NCBI GenBank assembly: GCA_022828125.1
Contig: JAJEJD010000012.1
Coordinates: forward strand, 118,501-182,500
Direction of reading: 5' to 3'
DNA length: 64,000 bases
Source: a bacterium
Lineage (GTDB): Bacteria > UBA8248
A program made the position numbers and the translations under genes. Shown piece by piece: positions 26,579 through 34,705 of the stretch. How positions within the stretch are numbered: the first letter of the stretch is position 1; each line of letters begins with the position of its first letter. The notes under the pieces were generated by a model, which made no database searches, was not told where the DNA came from, and saw only the letters and a list, made by a program, of their open reading frames with translations.

Positions 26579-27592
26579 ATGAGCGCTGCAGTCTCGGCGG
26601 AAAATGAAAAGTTCATCTTGGGTTATCCGGTAAAGGATATTCCCTGGGAGCGGGTGCTCCTCATTTCCGCGTTCGTAGTCTTGATGATCTTTTATACTTT
26701 TGCGACCGAGAATTTCCTCACCCTCGAAAACTTCGTGAACGTCGTGCGCCGAGACGCATGGCTTTTCTTTTTGGCCTATGCCCAGACACTGGTCATCGTG
26801 TCGGCGGGATTCGATCTTTCGCAAGGCTCCATCATGAGCGTGGTGAGCGTGATGGCATGGAGCGCGATGCTGCATTTCGGGTTTTTCGTCGGCCTCATCG
26901 CCGGTCTCGGCATCGGTCTGCTTTGCGGCGTCATCAACGGGTTTTTCGTCGGCGTCGTCAGGGTACAGCCGTTCATCGCGACATTGGGGATGCTCTTCAT
27001 CGGCAGCGGCACGGCCCAGCTTTGGACCGGCGGCCTTCAGATGGGAGGCGCACGCGAGGGCGCAACGCTGCCGAAGCACGTGGAAGAAGCATACGTCTTT
27101 CTGGCGAAAGGGAATCTCGGGCCCATTCCCTTTACATTCATCTGGATACTCATCGCGTTGGGCACCATGTGGTATCTGCTCAAATACACCCGCTTCGGTA
27201 CTTACGTATACGCCCTGGGCGGAAACGAGCAAACGGCGATTTCCGCCGGCATCAACTTTCCGGGCATGAAGATCGCCATTTTCGGCATCGGCGGTCTTCT
27301 GTGCGGTTTCGCGGGGCTTCTTCTTTCGGCTAACGTCAGCGCTGCGGGCGAACCCAGGCTGGGCGGCGGCGATCAACTGCTCCAGTCGATCGGAGCGACC
27401 ATCATCGGCGGCACGCATATTTTCGGCGGGCGAGGCGGCGTGCTGGGTACGACGCTGGGTGTTTTCCTGATCATATTCCTGGTGAACGGGCTGAACATCA
27501 TGGGAATCGACACCTACCGGCAACAGATCATCGTCGGCTTGGTGATTCTCGCCTCCATCTGGGTCAGCACCCTGCGTGAGCAGAAAAACTAA
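26579..27592 (+). CDS. Ribose-type ABC transporter permease 1
   Basis: A 337-residue inner-membrane permease of the RbsC/BPD_transp_2 family with about 8-10 hydrophobic helices. Family blocks are visible: SAGFDLSQGSIMSVVSV, VQPFIATLGMLFI, YALGGNEQTAISAGIN and the end block GGTHIFGGRGGVLGTTLGVF. It would form the translocation channel with the second permease encoded 15 bases downstream, energised by the ATPase 22 bases upstream. Two different permease genes suggest a heterodimeric channel. The N-terminal 40 residues are longer than usual and cytoplasmic. Confidence 0.92.
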   Translation: MSAAVSAENEKFILGYPVKDIPWERVLLISAFVVLMIFYTFATENFLTLENFVNVVRRDAWLFFLAYAQTLVIVSAGFDLSQGSIMSVVSVMAWSAMLHFGFFVGLIAGLGIGLLCGVINGFFVGVVRVQPFIATLGMLFIGSGTAQLWTGGLQMGGAREGATLPKHVEEAYVFLAKGNLGPIPFTFIWILIALGTMWYLLKYTRFGTYVYALGGNEQTAISAGINFPGMKIAIFGIGGLLCGFAGLLLSANVSAAGEPRLGGGDQLLQSIGATIIGGTHIFGGRGGVLGTTLGVFLIIFLVNGLNIMGIDTYRQQIIVGLVILASIWVSTLREQKN

Positions 27593-27607
27593 GGGAGATT
27601 CAACATC

Positions 27608-28603
27608 ATGGCGAATGTAGCGGAGGCTCCGGTCAGACCATCGGCCTCCTTCTTGGCCAACTTCAATTACGAAAAATATGGTTTGCTCGTCGTGTTCATC
27701 CTGATGATGATCATATTTTACGTTCTCCAGTTGATGGGCTACGTGAACAACTTCATCGAAGCCCATAATTTGACCAACCAACTCAGAAACGCATCTCTCC
27801 TGTTCTTCATCGTCGCGGGCCAAAGCATGGTACTCCTCGTTTCGGGCATCGATTTGAGTCAAGGTTCCCTGCTCAGCCTCTCGAGCGTCGTGATGGCGCA
27901 GGGCATACTGGACTTCGGCCTCGCTGTGGGCGTGTTGATGGGCATCGGAATGGCGACGATTTTCGGTTTCATTAACGGCTATCTCGTGGGCCGCGTGAAG
28001 ATACAGCCTTTCATCGTCACCCTGAGCATGCTCTTCATCTGCGCAGGCATCGCACTGGTATTCACGGGCGGACGCACCATTCATCAATTCACGGGCGAGC
28101 AAAAAGATATCCTGCAAGCCATCGGCCTCACGGATTTCTTCCACATCCCCGGCACGCTGTTCATCGCCATCTTCTTCTTCATCATTCTCTACCTGCTGAC
28201 GAAACGAACGGTGCTCGGCCGGGCAATCTATCTGACCGGCGGGAATGAGGAGGCCGCGCGGCTCTCGGGCATCGATACCGGAAAGGTGAAACTCATTTGC
28301 TACTTGATCAGCGGCATCTGTGTGGGCATCACCTCGTTCCTTTACCTGGCGAGACTCCCGGCCACGAACGGCCTCGCGGGATTCCAGCTTGAATTCCAGT
28401 CCCTGGCGGCCACCGTGGTGGGAGGCACGACGTTCCACGGCGGCGAGGGCGGCGTGACGCAAGCCGCAATCGGGACGCTGTTCCTGACATTCCTGCTTAA
28501 CGGCCTCATTCTCCTGGGCGTGGGCACATTCGCACGGGAGGTGGTGGTAGGCGTATTGCTGATTACGGCGGTGGTTTTGAGTTCCCGCAAGCGGCGGGAA
28601 TAG
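27608..28603 (+). CDS. Ribose-type ABC transporter permease 2
   Basis: A 331-residue RbsC-like permease. It carries VSGIDLSQGSLLSLSSVV, IQPFIVTLSMLFICAGIA, YLTGGNEEAARLSGIDT and GGTTFHGGEGGVTQAAIGTLF, matching the other permease at the same positions; the pair is divergent paralogues. It lies in the operon ATPase-permease-permease-binding protein. The binding protein gene follows after 88 bases, including an AGGAG ribosome site. The substrate is a sugar or another small polar solute (family inference). Confidence 0.92.
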   Translation: MANVAEAPVRPSASFLANFNYEKYGLLVVFILMMIIFYVLQLMGYVNNFIEAHNLTNQLRNASLLFFIVAGQSMVLLVSGIDLSQGSLLSLSSVVMAQGILDFGLAVGVLMGIGMATIFGFINGYLVGRVKIQPFIVTLSMLFICAGIALVFTGGRTIHQFTGEQKDILQAIGLTDFFHIPGTLFIAIFFFIILYLLTKRTVLGRAIYLTGGNEEAARLSGIDTGKVKLICYLISGICVGITSFLYLARLPATNGLAGFQLEFQSLAATVVGGTTFHGGEGGVTQAAIGTLFLTFLLNGLILLGVGTFAREVVVGVLLITAVVLSSRKRRE

Positions 28604-28691
28604 GAAATATGTTGATACTGTAGTCATTTTCCCTTTCGCGGAGGAGAACACTTCCGTCCGTGAAACCCATTCTGCGACGAGGAGACACAAG

Positions 28692-29750
28692 ATGAAAAAC
28701 ATGCTCCGCACTTTCATGATCCTCGCTTCCGTCGTCACATTCATGTTCGTGTCGATGGCAGCAACCCCGGACGCCGACGCCCGGGTGAAGGCGAAGAAGA
28801 AATACAAGATCGCCGTCGTCGTGCCGAACGGCGTCGACCCCTATTTCTTCTCGAAATGGTACGGCAGCGTCCAGGCGGCCGAAAAAGCCGGTGTGACCGT
28901 GACCATGTTCGATGCAGGCGGCTATGAGTTTCTGCCCAAGCAGGTGGCCCACGTGGAGGATATCATCGCTGCGAAATACGACGGGATGATCATCTGCCCC
29001 ATCAGCACGAAGGGCATGGTGGACGCGGTCCACAAGGCGATGGACAAAGGCGTCAAGGTCGTCGTGGACAACATCGACCTCGACAGCAATCGTGTCAAAA
29101 ACCGCGTCATGAAAAACAGCTACGAACTGGGCGTTCTCATCGCCTCCACCCTGGCGCATGGCATCAATTACGAGGGCAAAGTCATGATGCTGCCCGGACC
29201 CAGCGGCATCGAGATGGTGACCTCCATGGCGAAAGGTTTTGAGGAGTACATGAGCCACTACCCGAAAATCAAGATTGTGGCCAAGGAATTCACCAAGTCC
29301 AACGTGCAGCATGCATACCAGACGGCGGAAGACCTGCTCAAGAAACACCCCGACGTGAAAGGCATCTACCCCTGGGCGACGCTCATCGCCCGCGGCACGG
29401 TGGACGCCGTGAAAGCCGCCGGTTACAAGCCCGGCCAAATCAAGATCGTGACGCACAACCTCGTCGTCGGCATCGAGAAAGACATTCGCGACGGCTGGGT
29501 GCATGCGGCCGTCCTGGCCGAGCAGATCGCCATGGCGAGCGAGGCTGTCTATAACGTGATCGATCTCATCGAAGGGCGCACGCCTCCCGGCACGCCCTAC
29601 CGTGGCGGTACGCTCAGCTACATCCAGAATTACATGGCTTTCCAGCACAACCTCGACATTCTGGATCGCAGCGGTATCGAGGCGCCCCAAAATTGGATGA
29701 TCAAGCGCCAAAAACGCGCAGCAAACATCGTGGGCGGCAAACGCCGTTAA
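28692..29750 (+). CDS. Sugar-type ABC transporter substrate-binding protein
   Basis: A 352-residue periplasmic-binding protein of the RbsB/LacI-like type 1 fold (Peripla_BP_4). The signal peptide spans about 1-27 (cleavage near DADA). The two-lobe fold appears as YKIAVVVPNGVDPYFFSKWY, DGMIICPIST, VMMLPGPSG and GIYPWATLIARGTVDAVKAAG, with the late hinge block EQIAMASEAVYNVIDLI. It delivers the ligand to the permease pair upstream. A strong terminator 20 bases after the stop ends the operon. Confidence 0.92.
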   Translation: MKNMLRTFMILASVVTFMFVSMAATPDADARVKAKKKYKIAVVVPNGVDPYFFSKWYGSVQAAEKAGVTVTMFDAGGYEFLPKQVAHVEDIIAAKYDGMIICPISTKGMVDAVHKAMDKGVKVVVDNIDLDSNRVKNRVMKNSYELGVLIASTLAHGINYEGKVMMLPGPSGIEMVTSMAKGFEEYMSHYPKIKIVAKEFTKSNVQHAYQTAEDLLKKHPDVKGIYPWATLIARGTVDAVKAAGYKPGQIKIVTHNLVVGIEKDIRDGWVHAAVLAEQIAMASEAVYNVIDLIEGRTPPGTPYRGGTLSYIQNYMAFQHNLDILDRSGIEAPQNWMIKRQKRAANIVGGKRR

Positions 29751-29771
29751 GAAACATCTACATGGAAAGAC

Positions 29772-29805
29772 AAAAGCCCCGCCGGGGTAACCGGCGGGGC
29801 TTTTT
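29772..29805. terminator. Bidirectional terminator between the ABC operon and molybdoenzyme gene
   Basis: A 14-bp perfect stem, AAAAGCCCCGCCGG/CCGGCGGGGCTTTT, with loop GGTAA and T-runs on both strands. It serves the sugar operon and the convergent sulfite-oxidase-like gene. Confidence 0.93.
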
Positions 29806-29823
29806 CATGCCGACTTGTCTCGC

Positions 29824-30906
29824 CTACAACCCTTTCACATGGATGCTGAGCCCCATCCGCCCCGTCGACCCGCCGGGTTGCGGATCGGAAATCTCATCCG
29901 TCTGCACTTTTCCTGCGCCATCCACGGCTCGCACCGTCGCCGGATAGAAACCGTTTTCCTCGAAACGCATGGGAAACGCCCAGACGCTCCAGGCGAGCGG
30001 CCCCAAGGGCTTTCTGAGCAAGGCGGGCGCCCAGGACCGCAAACGATCACCCTGCCCATAAGTTACCTCCACCTTGCGGATTCCCCGATCCCCTGCGAAG
30101 GCCGAGCCCACGAGCCAAACTTGCGTCGCTCGAACCTCAACACGCCTTCTGGGGGCTTCGAAACGGCTGAGCGTCTCGACGATCGCCTCATCCGACCACC
30201 CTCGCCGTTGCCAATATCCGCCGTGTCCCCTGGTCGTAACCTCAATGGATTCAATCCATTTTACGTTCTTGAGGCCGTAAGTCCCCGGCACGAGCAGCCT
30301 GAGCGGAGCGCCGTGATCTCTCGGCAAAGGTTCTCCGTTCATCCTGGTGCAGAGAAGCGTTCTCGAATCGAGGGCCTGCTCCAGGGATATGGAATCATGA
30401 TACCCGTCCGAGGCGCGAAAAATGACCCGGGCGGAGACCGAGCGGCGAACGCTTTCCGCCACGCCCGCCCGCTCGATGAGGGTTCCGAGCGGCACCCCTT
30501 CCCACAGGGCGTTCCCAATCTGGCCGCCGCCCACGGGGTTCCCGATGCAGGTCATCGTCGCCCAGGTCCGCTCCTGCCCGAGCGCGCTCAACTCCGCATA
30601 AGTAGCGGAAAAAGGCTCTGTTACCTCACCCGTTATTTTCAGCCGCCATTTCCGGCGGGAGAGCCTGGGCGCCGAATGGCCGATGCTCTGCACGTAGAAT
30701 TTTTCGTTCGCCGTAACCTCGGGAACGACGCGCGCGGCGAAATCGAGAACCTCCTCCCCGGGCATGGGCGTCTCGACGGGGCGGCTGTTCAGCCAGTCGA
30801 ACAGGCGGCCCATCATCGAGGCCTGCGCCTCGCGCGGAACCCCGATGACGGCCAGAGGCGCGACTCGCCCCGCAACCCGCAACAGTTGGCGTCTGGAAAC
30901 CCTCAT
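29824..30906 (-). CDS. Molybdopterin-dependent oxidoreductase, sulfite-oxidase fold
   Basis: A 360-residue protein of the sulfite oxidase/MsrP (YedY) superfamily. The N-terminus MRVSRRQLLRVAGRVAPLAV looks like a Tat signal peptide (SRRxxL), implying export of the folded enzyme. The molybdenum ligand cysteine is in the block MTCIGNPVGGGQIGNALWEG, followed by GVPLGTLIERAGV and RASDGYHDSISLEQAL. A dimerisation-like C-terminal domain (RKVEVTYGQGDRLRSWAPA...WSVWAFP) is present as in true sulfite oxidases. No heme partner gene is adjacent. Just upstream is copy B of the large repeat, which would lie in its promoter region. Confidence 0.88.
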   Translation of the reverse strand: MRVSRRQLLRVAGRVAPLAVIGVPREAQASMMGRLFDWLNSRPVETPMPGEEVLDFAARVVPEVTANEKFYVQSIGHSAPRLSRRKWRLKITGEVTEPFSATYAELSALGQERTWATMTCIGNPVGGGQIGNALWEGVPLGTLIERAGVAESVRRSVSARVIFRASDGYHDSISLEQALDSRTLLCTRMNGEPLPRDHGAPLRLLVPGTYGLKNVKWIESIEVTTRGHGGYWQRRGWSDEAIVETLSRFEAPRRRVEVRATQVWLVGSAFAGDRGIRKVEVTYGQGDRLRSWAPALLRKPLGPLAWSVWAFPMRFEENGFYPATVRAVDGAGKVQTDEISDPQPGGSTGRMGLSIHVKGL

Positions 30907-30932
30907 GGCGCTCCTCCACCAGGAAAACCGTC

Positions 30933-31358
30933 CCCGATTCTACGATAAAACCGCCGATTCGCGAAATTTCCGCCCTTCACCCCCGCAACTCCCCGCAAAT
31001 CCGCGGGTTTGCCGTCATCGCGTGAGGCGTGGGCCGTGGCAGAATCCCCCTGCGCCCGGATTCCGCGGCGCCTTTTCCCAATAAAACAATTTACCGTTTT
31101 TTATCGAAAAACCCCGTGAATTTATCGAATTTTATCGAATTTTTCGGAAATTCCATTTTCTCGAACGAAACCGCCCGGATTCGCCATCATACCGGAATCC
31201 CCCGAACCTGCGCGGACGGCAAATGCGAGCAAATGCGGGTTGATTTCGAACGAGACGTAAAGAATTTCGTCCGGACCCCGGGAGGGAGTGATGAGCGCTT
31301 CGCCGCAAATGCGGGGAAGTGCGCCCCCACTCGAGGGACGGATACCCGCGTGGAGGGT
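30933..31358. repeat. Large dispersed repeat, copy B (inverted relative to copy A)
   Basis: Matches 16978-17402 in reverse complement over about 420 bases. The strongest identity is in TTTATCGTAGA at the left edge, the block around GGCGTGGGCCGTGGCAGAAT, GAAAAACCCCGTGAATTTAT and the right block GAGCGCTTCGCCGCAAATGC. It starts about 27 bases upstream of the molybdoenzyme start codon. Confidence 0.85.
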
Positions 31359-31389
31359 GCGGAACCAGACCCGGCCGATGAGGGGCTGC

Positions 31390-31760
31390 CTGAAAAGTCC
31401 TCATATCTCCCTCATCCTGAGTAGCGGCGGAGCCGCGTATCGAAGGATGCCCTCTCGCCCGGCGCGAGGCATTCGACTCCCCTCGCCCTTCGATACGCCG
31501 CCTTCGGCGGCTACTCAGGGTGAGGAAAGAGGCTTTGGCGGTTTGCGGGGGTCGCAGACGGGGCTCTTTCAACAGCCCCCTCAAGGGGGGAGTGATTACG
31601 GACTGGCGCGGTGATTCTGTAGGGACAGGTCGCGACCTGTCCCTACGGTAAACCATTCGATGAACGGGATGCCCTCTCACGAGGACTTTTTCAACAACCC
31701 CCTTCCGGACGGGTTTCTCCGGGGGAGCAGGAGCGTCCGCGAGGTCGTTACTCCCCCCGA
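31390..31760. repeat. Repeat mosaic before the mutase operon
   Basis: Holds an inverted pair CATCCTGAGTAGCGGCGGAG / CCGCCTTCGGCGGCTACTCA (31414-31526), a solo element end CTCTTTCAACAGCCCC near 31565, the perfect palindrome at 31619-31646 and another end GACTTTTTCAACAACCCCC near 31684. With copy B it makes a 946-base gene-free stretch. Confidence 0.7.
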
Positions 31761-31804
31761 GTCGGTTCTGTTTCCCCTTGACACGATGGCGCCGTTTCTG
31801 CAGG

Positions 31805-31827
31805 TTGTATACTGTTTTCGCATACAA
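31805..31827. promoter_or_regulatory. Possible GntR-type operator upstream of hcmB
   Basis: TTGTAT and ATACAA form a perfect inverted repeat separated by 11 bases, 26 bases upstream of the hcmB start. TATACT (31808-31813) within it resembles a -10 box. TTGACA at 31778 is too distant to be its partner. Confidence 0.4.
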
Positions 31828-31852
31828 ACAAGGGCCTGTTGAGGAGCGCCTC

Positions 31853-32260
31853 ATGAGTCAACCAATTCGCGTCCTGCTGGCGAAGGTGGGTCTCGACGGT
31901 CACGACCGGGGCGTCAAGATCGTCGCCCGCGCCCTGCGCGACGCCGGCATGGACGTCATCTACACCGGCCTTCACCGCTCGCCGGAAGAGGTGGTGACCG
32001 CCGCCGTCCAGGAAGACGTCGACGTGCTGGGCGTAAGTCTCCTCTCCGGCGTCCAGATGACGGTGTTCCCCAAGATATTCGACCTGCTCCGCGCCAGCGG
32101 CGCCGATGACATGATCGTCGTGGCCGGCGGCGTCATGCCGGACGAAGACGTGGTCCAGCTCAAGAAAATGGGGGTAAGCAAGGTGCTGCTGCAGGATACG
32201 CCGCCGCAAACGATTATCGATACCCTGACCCGTCTCGTGGAGGAGCGCGGCGCGCGCTAA
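31853..32260 (+). CDS. hcmB: B12-binding small subunit of 2-hydroxyisobutyryl-CoA mutase
   Basis: A 135-residue cobalamin-binding domain. The base-off/His-on motif is visible as LDGHDRG (DxHxxG), followed by LLSG and VVAGGVMPDEDV, the other two loops of the fold. Stand-alone B12 subunits of this size pair with a separate catalytic subunit, here encoded at 34674, as in isobutyryl-CoA and 2-hydroxyisobutyryl-CoA mutases. It is the first gene of the operon; the CoA ligase follows after 10 bases. The naming as HcmB rests on the active-site residues of its partner. Confidence 0.85.
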   Translation: MSQPIRVLLAKVGLDGHDRGVKIVARALRDAGMDVIYTGLHRSPEEVVTAAVQEDVDVLGVSLLSGVQMTVFPKIFDLLRASGADDMIVVAGGVMPDEDVVQLKKMGVSKVLLQDTPPQTIIDTLTRLVEERGAR

Positions 32261-32270
32261 GCCGACATCC

Positions 32271-33701
32271 ATGGAGTCCTGGTCATTCCCGCCCGCTTAC
32301 GACGAGAACTTTCTGCCGGCGCCGAGCAGCCGCTACTGGTTCCCCAGGCGCGAGACGATGCCGGCGGGAGACCGGGAGAAGGCCATCCTGGAGCGCCTCC
32401 GGCAAGTCTGCGCCTATGCCTACGAGAATGCGGCCCTCTACCGCCGCAAATGGGATGAGGCCGGCTTTCACCCGAGTCATCTGAACTCGCTCGAGGACTT
32501 CGAGGAGAAAGTCCCGGTCCTCACCAAGAAGGACCTGCGCGAGGCGCAGGAGCGCCGGCCGCCCTTTGGCGATTACCTCTGCGTGGACGAAACGGAAGTC
32601 TTTCACATCCACGGCACCAGCGGCACGACCGGGCGGCCCACCGCCTTCGCCATCTCGCAGAACGACTGGCGCGCCATCGCCAACGCGCATGCGCGCATCA
32701 TGTGGGGCATGGGTCTGCGCCCCGGGGATACGATTTGCGTCGCCGCCGTGTTCTCCCTCTATATGGGGAGCTGGGGGGCGCTCGCCGGCGCGGAGCGCCT
32801 CGGCGCGAAAGCCTTCCCGTTCGGCGCCGGCGCGTCCGGCATGTCGGCGCGCTGCGTGCAATGGCTCGACATGCTGAAGCCCACCGCCTTCTACGGCACG
32901 CCGACCTACGCCTTGCACCTCGCCCAGGTCGCGGAAGACGAGGGCCTGGATCCCCGCGACATGCAGCTCAAGGTCATGTTCTTCTCCGGCGAGCCCGGCG
33001 CCTCGATTCCGGCCATCCGCGAGCGCATCGAGGGGCTCTACGGGGCCAGGGTCTACGACAGCGGCTCCATGGCCGAGATGAGCCCGTGGATGAACGTGGC
33101 GAGTTCGGCCGAGACGGACGGAATGCTCTGCTGGCAGGACGTCGTCTACACGGAAGTGTGCGACCCCGAAACCATGCGCCGGGTCCCCTACGGGGAACGG
33201 GGAACGCCCGTGTACACCCATCTCGAACGCGCCTCCCAGCCGATGATCCGCCTGGCGTCGGGGGACCTGACCCGCTGGGTGGACGAACCGAACCCTTGCG
33301 GACGCACCTATCCGCGCCTGCCGCACGGTATCTTCGGACGCATCGACGACATGTTCACGATCCGGGGCGAGAACGTGTATCCCAGCGAGATAGACGCCGC
33401 GCTCAACGAACTCGCGCACTACGGCGGAGAGCACCGGATCGTGATCAGCCGCGAGGCGGCGATGGACGAGTTGCTGCTGCGCGTCGAGGCCAACCCCGGG
33501 ACCTTCGCCGACCCCGAGGGCGCCGCCCGGTTCTGCACGGAGGTTGCGCACAAATTGCAGAAGGTGCTCGGGCTGCGGACGGGCGTGGAGATCGCCGAGC
33601 CGGGTTCGATCCCCCGAACGGATTTCAAGGCGCGGCGCGTGATCGACGATCGCGCTGTCTTTCAGGAAATGCAGACTCAACTGGATGACGAAAACCGCTG
33701 A
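32271..33701 (+). CDS. Acyl-CoA ligase (PaaK-like), probable 2-hydroxyisobutyrate-CoA ligase
   Basis: A 476-residue adenylate-forming enzyme of the phenylacetate-CoA ligase group. The P-loop is FHIHGTSGTTGRPTAF; later motifs are YDSGSMAEMSPWMN (A5-like), GDLTRWVDEPNPCGRTYPRL (A7) and FGRIDDMFTIRGENVYPSEID (A8), with a C-terminal domain ending in a conserved lysine in DFKARRVID. It forms acyl-CoA from a carboxylic acid, ATP and CoA. Located between the two mutase subunit genes and overlapping the GTPase start by one base, it most likely activates 2-hydroxyisobutyrate for the mutase. The substrate is inferred from context. Confidence 0.82.
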   Translation: MESWSFPPAYDENFLPAPSSRYWFPRRETMPAGDREKAILERLRQVCAYAYENAALYRRKWDEAGFHPSHLNSLEDFEEKVPVLTKKDLREAQERRPPFGDYLCVDETEVFHIHGTSGTTGRPTAFAISQNDWRAIANAHARIMWGMGLRPGDTICVAAVFSLYMGSWGALAGAERLGAKAFPFGAGASGMSARCVQWLDMLKPTAFYGTPTYALHLAQVAEDEGLDPRDMQLKVMFFSGEPGASIPAIRERIEGLYGARVYDSGSMAEMSPWMNVASSAETDGMLCWQDVVYTEVCDPETMRRVPYGERGTPVYTHLERASQPMIRLASGDLTRWVDEPNPCGRTYPRLPHGIFGRIDDMFTIRGENVYPSEIDAALNELAHYGGEHRIVISREAAMDELLLRVEANPGTFADPEGAARFCTEVAHKLQKVLGLRTGVEIAEPGSIPRTDFKARRVIDDRAVFQEMQTQLDDENR

Positions 33702-34705
33702 TGGGAGCCTATGTCCCCTCCATAGAACTCATCGCCCGCGTTCAGGCAGGCGAGCCGGCCGCTATCGGCCGCCTCATATCGCGCGCGGAGTCGGGCCTGG
33801 CGGAAGCGCGCGGCGCACTCGCCCGGATCCACAGACTCGCCGGGCGGGCGCACCTCGTCGGCATCACCGGGGTGCCCGGCAGCGGAAAATCCACGCTCGT
33901 CGGCGGGCTTGCGCAAAGGCTGCGCGCCGGCGGCGAGAAGGTCGGCATCATCGCGATCGATCCGTCCTCTCCGTATTCGGGCGGCGCCATCCTGGGAGAC
34001 CGCATTCGCATGAGCGATTTGAGCGCCGACCCCGGCGTTTATATCCGCAGCATGGCGACGCACGGGGCGACCGGCGGCATGGCGCGCGCGGCTTTCGAGG
34101 CGGCCGATATCCTCGATGCCGCCGGTTTCGGTGTCATCATTCTCGAAACCGTCGGCGTGGGCCAGGACGAGGTCGAAATCGTGCGGGCCTCCCACACCAC
34201 GGTCGTGGTTTCCGCACCCGGCCTCGGGGACGAGGTCCAGGCGATCAAGGCGGGCCTCCTGGAGATCGCCGACATCCACGTCGTGTCGAAATGCGACCGC
34301 AGCGACGCCAACCGGACGCTGACCGATTTGAAGCAGATGCTGACGCTCGGAACCCGCGAGCGCGAACCGTCCGCCTGGGTTGCTCCCGTCATCGGAACCA
34401 GCGCCGTTTCCGGGGAAGGGATCGACGATCTGCGCGAGGCGGTTGCCCGGCATCGCGACCTGACGTCAAATACCGATGCGGGCCGGGCGCGGCGCAAGAG
34501 CATCGCGGAATTCCGGCTGCGCAAGACCGCCGAAAATCTGTTGTATGATCGATTTCACGATGCCGCGGCGGCGGCGAGCGCGAAACTCGCCGAACAGCTG
34601 ATGCGCCGGGAGGGCGACCCCTATTCCCTGGCGGAAGAGTTGCTCTCGACGACGCTTGAAGGGGAGGGAGACCATGAACGAGATGTTCACTCAAAATCCG
34701 TTTGA
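33701..34705 (+). CDS. MeaB/ArgK-type G-protein chaperone of the B12 mutase
   Basis: A 334-residue GTPase of the MeaB/ArgK/MMAA family (G3E), which gates cobalamin loading and protects acyl-CoA mutases from inactivation. Seen: LVGITGVPGSGKSTLVGGLA (P-loop), IAIDPSSPYSGGAILGDRIR (switch), a conserved RSMATHGATGGMARA segment, ILETVGVGQDEVEIV and VVSKCDRSDANRT (base specificity). The ATG overlaps the ligase stop, and its 3' end overlaps the mutase gene by 32 bases, so all are translationally coupled. By position it corresponds to MeaH of known hcm clusters. Confidence 0.9.
   Translation: MGAYVPSIELIARVQAGEPAAIGRLISRAESGLAEARGALARIHRLAGRAHLVGITGVPGSGKSTLVGGLAQRLRAGGEKVGIIAIDPSSPYSGGAILGDRIRMSDLSADPGVYIRSMATHGATGGMARAAFEAADILDAAGFGVIILETVGVGQDEVEIVRASHTTVVVSAPGLGDEVQAIKAGLLEIADIHVVSKCDRSDANRTLTDLKQMLTLGTREREPSAWVAPVIGTSAVSGEGIDDLREAVARHRDLTSNTDAGRARRKSIAEFRLRKTAENLLYDRFHDAAAAASAKLAEQLMRREGDPYSLAEELLSTTLEGEGDHERDVHSKSV

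Noticed and set aside
26513..28807. A 764-codon open frame on the minus strand
   Set aside because: It lies opposite the two sugar permeases and overlaps their conserved blocks; its translation is rich in His, Asp, Glu and Arg without domains, as expected for antisense of hydrophobic genes.
31029..31424. A protein gene within the large repeat (131 codons, with a similar frame in the other copy)
   Set aside because: The frame is open in both copies, but differences are largely replacing and conservation extends beyond the frame; treated as repeat DNA.
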